Positions 25,540-32,697 of a stretch of DNA of 64,000 bases are shown here, piece after piece. Numbering within the stretch: position 1 is the first letter of the stretch; every line of letters starts with the position of its first letter. The stretch spans positions 124,001 through 188,000 of the forward strand of contig PALT01000025.1 in the NCBI GenBank assembly GCA_002706605.1. Direction: 5' to 3'. The notes under the pieces were generated by a model, which worked only from the letters and a program-made list of their open reading frames with translations, made no database searches and had not been told where the DNA came from. The position numbers and the translations under genes are program-made. This DNA is from Rhodovulum sp. GTDB taxonomy: Bacteria; Pseudomonadota; Alphaproteobacteria; Rhodobacterales; Rhodobacteraceae.

Positions 25540-26910
25540 TCAGCCTTCGACGACAAAGTCGGCGATCGCTTCGTCAAAGGTGATGACCGAACCGCCATTG
25601 GCTGCGGCATAGGCCTCGGCCTCGCCCTTGCGCAGGAAGGTGGCGTAGTCTTCGCCCGCTTTGACCCAGAACGCGGTCTTGCCGAACAGTTTCAGACCGG
25701 TTTCGATGTCATAGACATAGGTGGCGTTCAGTTTCGCACCGGTGCCCTGCATCGCCGCAACGGCGGTCAGGAATTCGGGCATCGAGGGGTACGAGCTTAC
25801 GCCATCACGCGCATGCCAGATTTCCATCGGCAGACCGGCGTTGGCCGTGGCGGGATCGACGATGGATGCCTTATCGGCCTCATAGTCCAGCCCCATGTCG
25901 GCATAGGCGGTTTTGATATAGTCCTCGGTGATCCATGCGTCGAAATCCAGCGGCGGGATCGCCTTTTCCTTGACCAGAACGCCGTGGTTGAACTTGAGCG
26001 CGTCAACCCAAGTGTCCTTGATCGTCGGTTCCAGGGTCAGGTGACCGCCCTTGGAGAAATAAAGATACAGAACCTCTTTTTCCACGCCGGTCCAGCCTTC
26101 CATCTCGGTCACGGCGCGCATCGGGTCCTCACGGATCCAATCACCGGCCTCGATCACGGCCTTCAGGAAGGCGTTGACCACCTCGGGGTATTCTTCGGCA
26201 AAGTCCTGGCGGACCACAACGCCGTGCAGGTACGGAACGCCGGTTTCCGAGCCGTCATAGATTTTGCGGCCCGTGCCACGGAATTCCATGATTTCCGACC
26301 AAGGGCAGAAATCCGAGTGCGCGTCGATCTTACCTGCCGCGATATTGGCGGCACCCACGGCGGGGCTTTGGTTTTTCAGGGCGTATTCGGCGGTCGGGAT
26401 ATTGTTGTCCTGCATCGCCTTCAGCAGCATCCCCCATGCGGCCGAGCCGACGGGCGTGGACACGTCTTTGCCCTTGAGCTGATCAATCGAATAGATGTCG
26501 CTGTCGACCGGAACAACAATCGCGTTGCCCGAGCCCTTTAGGTTATAGCCCGTGCCCGCGACATAGATCGAACGCAGGCTGTCGGTTTCCTGAAACTTGG
26601 CGCCGTTCACGATCAGCGGGTAATCCCCCATTACCCCGATGTTCAACTTGTTCGCCAGCATCTGGTTGGTGATCGGACCGCCCGAGCTGTAGTCGGCCCA
26701 GACAACGTCATATTCGGCATCCGCGTATTTGCCTTCGGTCGGCAGATACTTTTCCAGAAGACCCAGTTCCTTGATCACGATACCTGCGGTGTAGGTGTCG
26801 GTGCACATGGACTGGTGTCCTACGGCGACGGTGATTTTTTCTGCGAACGCCGCAGAGGCCAGCGGCATCAGCGCGCTTGCCAGTACGGCGGTTTTTAGTA
26901 GTTGCTTCAT
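25540..26910 (-). CDS. NitT/TauT-type substrate-binding protein with NosL-like C-terminal extension
   Basis: A 456-residue exported binding protein. A signal peptide (MKQLLKTAVLASALMPLASA, cleavage near AFA-EK) precedes a NMT1/TauA-like solute-binding domain with KITVAVGHQSMCTDTYTAGI and ADYSSGGPITNQML. That domain would end near residue 390. The remaining ~66 residues (391-456), with YVYDIETGLKLFGKTAFWV and later AYAAANGGSVITFDEAI, closely resemble the closing part of NosL, the copper-binding accessory lipoprotein of nitrous-oxide reductase. This fusion is unusual and fits with the copper chaperones in the same operon. The substrate is not known. The ATG at 26910 was chosen at the signal peptide. 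Confidence 0.82.
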   Translation of the reverse strand: MKQLLKTAVLASALMPLASAAFAEKITVAVGHQSMCTDTYTAGIVIKELGLLEKYLPTEGKYADAEYDVVWADYSSGGPITNQMLANKLNIGVMGDYPLIVNGAKFQETDSLRSIYVAGTGYNLKGSGNAIVVPVDSDIYSIDQLKGKDVSTPVGSAAWGMLLKAMQDNNIPTAEYALKNQSPAVGAANIAAGKIDAHSDFCPWSEIMEFRGTGRKIYDGSETGVPYLHGVVVRQDFAEEYPEVVNAFLKAVIEAGDWIREDPMRAVTEMEGWTGVEKEVLYLYFSKGGHLTLEPTIKDTWVDALKFNHGVLVKEKAIPPLDFDAWITEDYIKTAYADMGLDYEADKASIVDPATANAGLPMEIWHARDGVSSYPSMPEFLTAVAAMQGTGAKLNATYVYDIETGLKLFGKTAFWVKAGEDYATFLRKGEAEAYAAANGGSVITFDEAIADFVVEG

Positions 26911-27070
26911 AGCTCTTCTCCTGTCGGTTCGGGCGATTAGCTGTGTGACCCAAAGACAGTATCCCGCCTGAAATCCGCCCCTGTAAAAGGTCGCGACACA
27001 TGAAAAGGTGCAGATTCTCGACATGCGTAAAATTTGCGCGGCTTTCGGGGGGATTGGGTAAGTCCGCGCC

Positions 27071-27084
27071 ATGATCCAGATCAA
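27071..27084 (-). promoter_or_regulatory. Candidate Crp/Fnr-type binding site
   Basis: ATGATCCAGATCAA on the plus strand (TTGATCTGGATCAT on the minus) matches the Fnr-family consensus TTGAT-N4-ATCAA with one mismatch. It lies about 160 bp before the binding-protein start in the direction of transcription. A Crp/Fnr-family regulator is encoded in the same operon, so autoregulation is plausible. Other Fnr-type proteins of the cell could use the site equally well. Confidence 0.5.
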
Positions 27085-27153
27085 AAACCACCCGAATCAT
27101 CTTATTTTTTATTATTTATTTTCAATGACTTATGTGAATTTTTCTGGACGCAA

Positions 27154-27188
27154 AATTGTCCCCCCGGCGAAATCCCAGGGAGACAATT
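27154..27188 (-). terminator. Terminator- or attenuator-like hairpin after the HEAT-repeat gene
   Basis: AATTGTCCCCC (27154-27164) pairs with GGGAGACAATT (27178-27188) in all positions except one, which forms a G-U pair in minus-strand RNA. On the minus strand the hairpin starts 31 bp after the HEAT-repeat gene stop and is followed by TTGCG, a weak U-run. It probably ends the flavoprotein-ferredoxin-HEAT transcript, perhaps only partly. Confidence 0.55.
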
Positions 27189-27218
27189 CAAACTTTGTCA
27201 CGGCCGGTTGAACGGCGT

Positions 27219-28172
27219 TCAGGCGGCGATACGGTCCATCGCCCAGCGCACGTTTTTACGCACATCAGGGTCGGTATCGTCGGCGTATTTTTCGAGGAAC
27301 GGCAGCGTCTCTTTGACGGCCAGTTCGCCCAGAACGGCGGCACATTCCTTGCGCAGGTTGGGCACAGGAATATCCATCATTGGCGCGATTTGCAGCGCCG
27401 CCTCGGTCGCGCCAAGCTTGCCCAGCGAGCGGACAGATTTCAGGCGCACCTGCCAGAAATCATCGTCCAGAACTGCGCGCAATGCGGGGATGCTGGAGGC
27501 ATCACCGGACTTGGCAAGGGTCTCGGCCCCCGCCTCACGCACCATCCATTCGGGGTCTTTCAACGCGGCCATCAGGGCCGTGCGTGCCGCATCCGATTTG
27601 GAAAAGCCCAGCGCGGCCACGGCGGTGCGCCGCACCTGTGTGTCGGGATCGGTCGCGGCCTGTTGCAAGGCGTCCAAAGACGTCTCATCCTGAAGCCAGC
27701 CGATGACGCCAACCGCCTGCATCCGCACGGCGGGGGCCGAATGCGACAGGGCCGCGATTGCGGGCTCCATCGCCTCGGGGCGGCGCAGTTCCTTGATCCC
27801 CGCCAAGAGCGCGGTCAGACGGATTTCGTCCTGATCGCCCAGATGGGGCAGGATCGCGTCGCCCGCTTCGGGCAGTTTCAACTCGGTCAGACTGATCGCT
27901 GCGGCCTCAATCACGGCCATATCGGTATCAGACAACGCCTGAACCAGCGCGGCCGCCGTTTCCGGACCGTCAAAATCGGTCAGGGCCTGTGCCGCCTGTT
28001 TGCGCACGCCTGCGTCGGGGTCCGCAATGGCGCGGGCCAGATAGGGGATCGCGGCGGGATCGGCGCTATCGGCCAGATCAATCACCGCCATGATGCGGGC
28101 ACCAGCAGAGGGATCATCCAACCCCTCGGCCAGATCCGCGATGTCGTCGAATTCTTCGAAAAGCGCACTCAT
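27219..28172 (-). CDS. HEAT-repeat protein
   Basis: A 317-residue protein without signal peptide or membrane helix, built almost wholly of HEAT repeats of about 31 residues. Repeating units such as DPDAGVRKQAAQALTDF, DPDTQVRRTAVAALGFS and DPEWMVREAGAETLAKSG are visible, giving roughly nine repeats. Such solenoids act as protein scaffolds; in phycobilin lyases and PBS_HEAT proteins they also hold cofactors. It lies 7 bp after the small ferredoxin and is in the same transcript as the AprA-like protein, so a role as assembly factor or structural subunit of that complex is likely. That role is inference. Confidence 0.85.
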   Translation of the reverse strand: MSALFEEFDDIADLAEGLDDPSAGARIMAVIDLADSADPAAIPYLARAIADPDAGVRKQAAQALTDFDGPETAAALVQALSDTDMAVIEAAAISLTELKLPEAGDAILPHLGDQDEIRLTALLAGIKELRRPEAMEPAIAALSHSAPAVRMQAVGVIGWLQDETSLDALQQAATDPDTQVRRTAVAALGFSKSDAARTALMAALKDPEWMVREAGAETLAKSGDASSIPALRAVLDDDFWQVRLKSVRSLGKLGATEAALQIAPMMDIPVPNLRKECAAVLGELAVKETLPFLEKYADDTDPDVRKNVRWAMDRIAA

Positions 28173-28179
28173 GCTGGCC

Positions 28180-28422
28180 TCACTTCAACAGATAGGGCAG
28201 ATTGACGGTGACAGCGCCAGTGGGGCAGTCGGCCTCACACGGCATGCAATACCAGCATTCGTCGTATTTCATATACGCGGTTTTACTACCGTCGGCGGCC
28301 TCGGCGATGCGCAGGACGTCCAAGGGACAAACATCGACGCAGACGGTACAGCCCTTGTCGGCGATGCACAGGTCATCGTTGACGGTGACGGGGACAGATG
28401 TGGCGGTTTGGGCCAAAGGCAT
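28180..28422 (-). CDS. 2[4Fe-4S] ferredoxin, AprB-like
   Basis: An 80-residue iron-sulfur protein. Two cluster motifs are visible: C-x5-C-x2-C-x3-CP (CIADKGCTVCVDVCP) and C-x2-C-x2-C-x3-CP (CWYCMPCEADCP). The enlarged spacing of the first motif and the CWYC start of the second match the beta subunit of adenylylsulfate reductase (AprB). Classical AprB has about 150 residues, and its C-terminal tail is missing here. It lies 15 bp after the AprA-like gene and should be its electron partner. Confidence 0.88.
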   Translation of the reverse strand: MPLAQTATSVPVTVNDDLCIADKGCTVCVDVCPLDVLRIAEAADGSKTAYMKYDECWYCMPCEADCPTGAVTVNLPYLLK

Positions 28423-28437
28423 TTTGCGGCTCCGTTC

Positions 28438-30180
28438 TTATTCTGCTGCGACCGAGGGTTCGACGCGCTGTTTGTAATAGGCGTCCTTTTCGTCCTCGGC
28501 GATTTCGACGACATAGGGTTTCACGTCCTGTTTGCGGTGGGCGGGCTTGCCGTCCTCGCCTTTGGTCAGGATCGTGTGGCAGAACCAGTTCTCGTCGTCG
28601 CGTTCGTATTCGACGCGGTTGTGGTAGAGGCCCCAGCGGCTCTCGGTCCGGTAAAGGGACGCGGCGGCGGCCATGTCGGCGCAATCAAGGATGGTCGAGG
28701 CCTCAAGCGCGCGCATCAATTCGTGGCTGTCGCGGACATACATGCCCTGCTCCATGTCTTCGCGGACCTCTTCAAACCGTTTCTGGGCCAGCTCCATTTT
28801 GGCGGTGACCTTGGGCGGCTGCAGATAGTCGTTCACCAACCGGCGGGTTTTGTATTCGATCTGGTTGGGCGGAATGCCGTCGTCGCGCTTGGTCGGGGCC
28901 ATGACGCGGGTGCGTTCGGCGTCGACCGTGCCCATGTCGAAATCGGCGAAATCCACATCCGCGATAAAATCGGCGGCGTCCATGCCCGCAAAGGCCCCGT
29001 TGGTAAAGGCGCCCAGCATATAGTTATGCGGCACGTTCGCCATGTCGCCCGCCGCATAGAGGCCCGGAATGGTGGTGCGCGCATGTTCGTCGACGAACAC
29101 CCCGCTGGCCGAGTGGCCCGAGCAGAACCCGATTTCCGAGATATGCATCTCGATCATCTGCTTGCGGTAATCGGTGCCGCGACCGGCGTGGAAATGGCCA
29201 CGGGTCGGACGTTCAACGATGTGCAAAACGCGTTCGATCTCGGCGACGGTTTCTTCGGCAAGGTGGTTCAGTTTGAGGTAAACCGGCCCTTTGCCGCCCT
29301 GCAATTCGTCATAGAATTCCTGCATCATCTGACCCGACCAATAGTCGCATTCGATGAACCGCTCGCCCTTGGCATTGGCGGTATAGCCGCCCATGGGACC
29401 GGCCACATAGGCACAGGCGGGACCGTTATAGTCCTTGATTAGCGGGTTGATCTGATAGCATTCGAGGTTCGCAAGACCCGCGCCTGCGTGATAGGCCATC
29501 GCATAGCCTTCGCCCGAGTTCGAGGCGTTCTCATAGGTGCCGTAGAGATAGCCGCTGGTCGGTAGGCCCAGACGCCCCGCCGCCCCAAGACCCATGATTA
29601 CGGCCTTGGCGCGCACGACCAGAAACTCGGCGGTGCGGGTGTTGACGCAAATCGCGCCCGCGACACGGCCCTCACCGGTCAACAGGCGGGTCGCCATATA
29701 CCGGTTGATGATATTGATGCGCGCCTTGCGCAACTGGCGATACAGCGCCTTTTTCACCGTGTCGCCGTTGGGCATCGGCAAAACATAGGTCCCGATGTGG
29801 TGGACCTTTTTGACGTCATATTCGCCGTTCTGGTCCTTTTGGAACCGGATGCCGAAATCGTCCAACTCGCGAATGATGCCATAGCATTCCTCGGCATAAC
29901 GCAGGACGGCCGCCTGATCGCAGATGCCGTCGTTGGCGATGGTGATTTCCTTGGTGTATTGCTCGGGCGTGGCATAGCCCGGAATGACCGAGTTGTTCAG
30001 TCCGTCCATCCCCATCGAGATCGCACCGGACCGTTTGACGTTGGCCTTGTCCAACAAAACGACATTGGCCTTGGGGTTCTTTTTCTTGGCCTTCAGCGCG
30101 GCCATGGGGCCCGCGGTTCCCCCACCGATCACAAGGATATCGCAATCGATCTGTGTCAAACCGTCTAATATTTCGTCCAT
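28438..30180 (-). CDS. AprA-like FAD-binding oxidoreductase subunit
   Basis: A 580-residue cytoplasmic flavoprotein of the fumarate reductase / succinate dehydrogenase / adenylylsulfate reductase superfamily. The FAD motif IGGGTAG (18-24) and the RSGAISMGMDGLN stretch (50-62) parallel the RSGAVAQGL segment of AprA. GHSASGVFV with H356, then TTIPGLYAAGD and PHNYMLGAFTNG, parallel the SHSGEAGFWV and TTVKGLFAIGD region that carries the AprA active-site histidine. The C-terminal helical part ends in LYRTESRWGLYHNRVEYERD, followed by DENWFCHTI, as in AprA. No ATP sulfurylase or Dsr gene is nearby, so it is probably an AprA relative with another sulfur substrate. The ATG at 30180 is preceded by GGGAG. 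Confidence 0.85.
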   Translation of the reverse strand: MDEILDGLTQIDCDILVIGGGTAGPMAALKAKKKNPKANVVLLDKANVKRSGAISMGMDGLNNSVIPGYATPEQYTKEITIANDGICDQAAVLRYAEECYGIIRELDDFGIRFQKDQNGEYDVKKVHHIGTYVLPMPNGDTVKKALYRQLRKARINIINRYMATRLLTGEGRVAGAICVNTRTAEFLVVRAKAVIMGLGAAGRLGLPTSGYLYGTYENASNSGEGYAMAYHAGAGLANLECYQINPLIKDYNGPACAYVAGPMGGYTANAKGERFIECDYWSGQMMQEFYDELQGGKGPVYLKLNHLAEETVAEIERVLHIVERPTRGHFHAGRGTDYRKQMIEMHISEIGFCSGHSASGVFVDEHARTTIPGLYAAGDMANVPHNYMLGAFTNGAFAGMDAADFIADVDFADFDMGTVDAERTRVMAPTKRDDGIPPNQIEYKTRRLVNDYLQPPKVTAKMELAQKRFEEVREDMEQGMYVRDSHELMRALEASTILDCADMAAAASLYRTESRWGLYHNRVEYERDDENWFCHTILTKGEDGKPAHRKQDVKPYVVEIAEDEKDAYYKQRVEPSVAAE

Positions 30181-30210
30181 CGCTCGACTCCCATCTGGCT
30201 GCTGAATCTC

Positions 30211-30250
30211 AGTCTGTGCTGCGGCGCAGCAGACCAATGTCAATTAATTG
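30211..30250 (-). promoter_or_regulatory. Promoter-proximal element ahead of the AprA-like gene
   Basis: Reading on the minus strand, CAATTAATTGAC (30250-30239) is followed after 8 bases by GCTGCGCCGCAGC and CAGAC. An almost identical array precedes fdxA at 30591-30634. The 10-bp palindrome ends 60 bp before the AprA-like start. TTGACA inside it can serve as a -35 box. It overlaps the stop codon of the DUF971 gene. Confidence 0.6.
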
Positions 30251-30534
30251 TCGTGGCTCTCAGAAAGTTCGCGTAGATAGGGAAACGGGTAGATCGCCCT
30301 ATCGTTGCCGTCCGAGAATTGGATGTTCACGCCGTTCGACCCGACCTGCACCAAGGCGGTGATCATCAGGTCTGCGGCGACGTCCACATCGCCCGTCGTG
30401 GCCCTTTGATACACAGACCCCGCATCGCGCGCGGCACGGCGCAACGTGGCCGCCGACAGCGTGCTCTGACCCCCATCGGACCATTCTACGGTCAGGTGGG
30501 CCTGTGCGGTGTCGGTCGAAAGGGCGGTGATCAT
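30244..30534 (-). CDS. DUF971 (GBBH-like N-terminal domain) protein
   Basis: A 96-residue cytoplasmic protein with the DUF971 / gamma-butyrobetaine-hydroxylase-like N-terminal fold. LTVEWSDGGQSTLSAATLRR at the start and GVNIQFSDGNDRAIYPFPYL at the end are the paired W-x-D-G-like signatures of the family. Stand-alone DUF971 proteins often sit next to Fe-S assembly or Fe-S enzyme genes. I chose the ATG at 30534, which has a GGAG ribosome-binding site; the frame is open further upstream. It lies 63 bp upstream of the AprA-like gene on the same strand, and its own upstream region is shared with fdxA, which runs the other way. Confidence 0.72.
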   Translation of the reverse strand: MITALSTDTAQAHLTVEWSDGGQSTLSAATLRRAARDAGSVYQRATTGDVDVAADLMITALVQVGSNGVNIQFSDGNDRAIYPFPYLRELSESHDN

Positions 30535-30590
30535 GGCGGGCTCCGTTGGTTGCTGGGGCGATCCAACCAAGGGGGCGAAAAAGCCGATAG

Positions 30591-30634
30591 CAATTAATTG
30601 ACGGACAGGGCGCGCTGCGCTGCGGCAAGCAGAC
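30591..30634 (+). promoter_or_regulatory. Promoter-proximal element ahead of fdxA, copy of the AprA-side element
   Basis: CAATTAATTGAC (30591-30602) is followed by GCTGCGCTGCGGC (30614-30626) and CAGAC (30630-30634), the same order as at 30250-30211 on the other strand. The palindrome ends 58 bp before the fdxA start, compared with 60 bp on the AprA side. As the core is symmetric, it may also serve the DUF971 gene, whose start is 57 bp away. Confidence 0.6.
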
Positions 30635-30658
30635 AGAAACGCGAACAAGGAGCCCTTT

Positions 30659-31000
30659 ATGACCTATGTTGTCACCGAGAACTGTATCGCCTGCAAATAC
30701 ACCGATTGTGTGGATGTCTGCCCCGTGGATTGCTTTTACGAAGGCGAGAACATGTTGGTGATCCACCCCGATGAATGCATCGATTGCGGCGTGTGCGAAC
30801 CCGAATGCCCCGCCGATGCAATCCGCGCGGACACCGAGGACAACATGCAGGAATGGGTCGAATTCAATCGTAAATATTCCGAAGTTTGGCCGGTGATTCT
30901 GTCGGCCAAGGCCCCCCTGCCCGAGGCGGATGAGATGGACGGCAAGGCGGACAAACTGACCACCGCCTTTTCCGAATCCCCCGCCATCCAAGCGGCCTGA
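30659..31000 (+). CDS. fdxA: 7Fe ferredoxin FdxA ([3Fe-4S][4Fe-4S])
   Basis: A 113-residue soluble electron carrier closely matching Azotobacter ferredoxin I. The N-terminal [20 protein letters not shown] and the second motif [12 protein letters not shown] hold all cluster cysteines, and the [17 protein letters not shown] stretch of the family follows. It has an AAGGAG ribosome-binding site. The gene lies 15 bp before ferredoxin-NADP reductase and is divergent from the AprA-like block with a shared promoter element. It could therefore carry electrons between NADPH and the AprA-like/AprB-like pair; that link is inference. Confidence 0.93.
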   Translation: MTYVVTENCIACKYTDCVDVCPVDCFYEGENMLVIHPDECIDCGVCEPECPADAIRADTEDNMQEWVEFNRKYSEVWPVILSAKAPLPEADEMDGKADKLTTAFSESPAIQAA

Positions 31001-31014
31001 GGCGGAGCGCGACC

Positions 31015-31803
31015 ATGACAGCCACCGCCAAAATCATGCCCGACGCCCAGACCGTCACCACGGTCAAACATTGGACCGACAGCCTGTTTTCCTTCCGCGT
31101 AACGCGCCCGCAATCCTTGCGGTTCCGGTCGGGGGAATTCGTGATGATCGGATTGCTCAAGGAGGACGGCAAACCCCTGTTGCGCGCCTATTCGATCGCC
31201 AGCCCGTCGTGGGACGATGAGTTGGAGTTCTATTCGATCAAGGTGCAGGACGGCCCCCTGACCTCGCGCCTGCAAAAGATTACGGCGGGCGATCAGATCA
31301 TCCTGCGCCCCAAACCGGTGGGGACGCTGGTTCTGGATGCGCTCTTGCCCGGAAAACGGTTGTGGATGATCTGCACGGGTACGGGCATTGCGCCCTTTGC
31401 CGCGTTGTTGCGCGATCCCGAAACATGGGAGGCCTATGATCAGGTCATCGTCGCGCACACCTGCCGGACGAAGGATGAACTGCAATACGGGGCCGAAATC
31501 GTCGCCGCCCTGCCCGACGATCCGCTGATCGGAGAGCTGGTTGGGGATAAGCTCCACTATTACCCGACCACGACCCGTGACCCCTCGCCGATTGAGGGCC
31601 GGATTAGCGATCACATCCGCGACGGGCGCGTGTTTGACGCCCTTGGCCTGCCGGTGTGGAACGCGGATGAGGACCGTGTGATGGTCTGCGGGAACATGGC
31701 CCTGAACAAGGACATCATGTCCCTGTGCGCCGATCACGGACTGCAAGAGGGCGCGAATTCCGACCCCAAGCATTTCGTCGTCGAAAAGGCGTTTATTGAC
31801 TAA
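31015..31803 (+). CDS. fpr: Ferredoxin-NADP reductase
   Basis: A 262-residue FAD enzyme that transfers electrons between NADPH and ferredoxin. The FAD motif RAYSIAS is near residue 60, the NADP-binding glycine motif CTGTGIAPFAALLRD lies in the middle, and the C-terminus is HFVVEKAFID, typical of the bacterial subclass-I/II Fpr with a short tail. It is 15 bp downstream of fdxA, so the pair is one transcript. The last 11 bases overlap the end of the convergent DsbA-like gene (31793-31803). Confidence 0.92.
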   Translation: MTATAKIMPDAQTVTTVKHWTDSLFSFRVTRPQSLRFRSGEFVMIGLLKEDGKPLLRAYSIASPSWDDELEFYSIKVQDGPLTSRLQKITAGDQIILRPKPVGTLVLDALLPGKRLWMICTGTGIAPFAALLRDPETWEAYDQVIVAHTCRTKDELQYGAEIVAALPDDPLIGELVGDKLHYYPTTTRDPSPIEGRISDHIRDGRVFDALGLPVWNADEDRVMVCGNMALNKDIMSLCADHGLQEGANSDPKHFVVEKAFID

Positions 31804-32491
31804 GCCACAGCTCGGCCAGTTCAGCGATATCGGACTGGCCGAACCGCACGCTGGTCGGGGTGATGAACGCGGGCGTGCCAAGCACCTGCAGGGCAATCGC
31901 CACATCGCGGTTATAGTCGATCCGCGCGGTGATTTCGGGCGCGTCCATCATCGCCGAAACCGCGTCATAATCCACATCCGCCGCCTTGGCGACCCGCGCA
32001 AAGACACCACCGTTCAACGCGCCTTTTACCTGCCACAACTGATCATGCACCCGTTCATAGGCCGCATCGCCGGCCACCATCCGCGTGGCCAGCGCAAAGC
32101 GCGCGGCGCGCTCAGACCCCGGCGACAGGATCGGCAAATGGCGCATCTCGATCCGCAAATCCGGCTGTTCTGCGACCAACGCCTTTAGGCCCGGATGCAT
32201 CGCCTTGCACGGCGCGCATTTGTAATCGAAAAATTCAACCACACGCACCCGCGCATCCGGCGCGCCCATGCCGTGAACGGGGGGATCGGTGAACAGGTCG
32301 GGAAAGCCCGCGATGGTGCCCGCGACCGCCGCTTCGGCCTCTTTCGCGGCCAGCCGTTCAAGCGCCTCAAGGATGATTTCGGGGTTGTTCAGGATATAGT
32401 CGCGCACGCGGGCGTCGAACTCATCCACCTCGGCTGCCGCGCCGGTCGCAAACCCGATGGCGGCCACTGCCGCGCCGATCCAATGTCGCAT
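31793..32491 (-). CDS. DsbA-family thioredoxin-fold protein
   Basis: A 232-residue exported disulfide oxidoreductase. A signal peptide (MRHWIGAAVAAIGFATGAAA) precedes a short helical region, RVRDYILNNPEIILEALERL, common in BdbD/Com1-like DsbA proteins. The active site CAPC follows in FFDYKCAPCKAMHP and the cis-proline loop is GTPAF. It should oxidise or isomerise disulfides in the periplasm. I chose the ATG at 32491, which has GGGG 9 bp upstream; an ATG three codons earlier is possible. It converges with fpr, overlapping it by 11 bp. Confidence 0.88.
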   Translation of the reverse strand: MRHWIGAAVAAIGFATGAAAEVDEFDARVRDYILNNPEIILEALERLAAKEAEAAVAGTIAGFPDLFTDPPVHGMGAPDARVRVVEFFDYKCAPCKAMHPGLKALVAEQPDLRIEMRHLPILSPGSERAARFALATRMVAGDAAYERVHDQLWQVKGALNGGVFARVAKAADVDYDAVSAMMDAPEITARIDYNRDVAIALQVLGTPAFITPTSVRFGQSDIAELAELWLSQ

Positions 32492-32697
32492 GATATTCAT
32501 CCCCGCGTTGCCTGCCCCAATCAAACAGCGCGCGGTTCGCGCGGCACAAGCCACCGCCCCGCGCCGATCATCACGCTCGCTTGAGATGCGCAAAATTCCG
32601 GCATTTTCCCCGCAGATGCCGGTTTCGCGGACATTGACCCGTCGCGGGGGGCCGCTAGGCTGCGGCCATTGAACCAAGGGATTTGAGGAGGTCAGAC

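Larger units (their letters stand above)
26911..27218 (-). promoter_or_regulatory. 308-bp gene-free control region of the transporter operon
   Basis: No gene is seen here. It separates the HEAT-repeat gene (ends 27219) from the binding-protein gene (starts 26910), both on the minus strand. It holds a terminator-like hairpin (27154-27188), a very AT-rich stretch around 27098-27145 and a Crp/Fnr-like box (27071-27084), and it should contain the promoter of the ABC operon. Downstream of the box, a T/A-rich stretch around 27028-27035 could serve as a -10 element. Confidence 0.6.
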
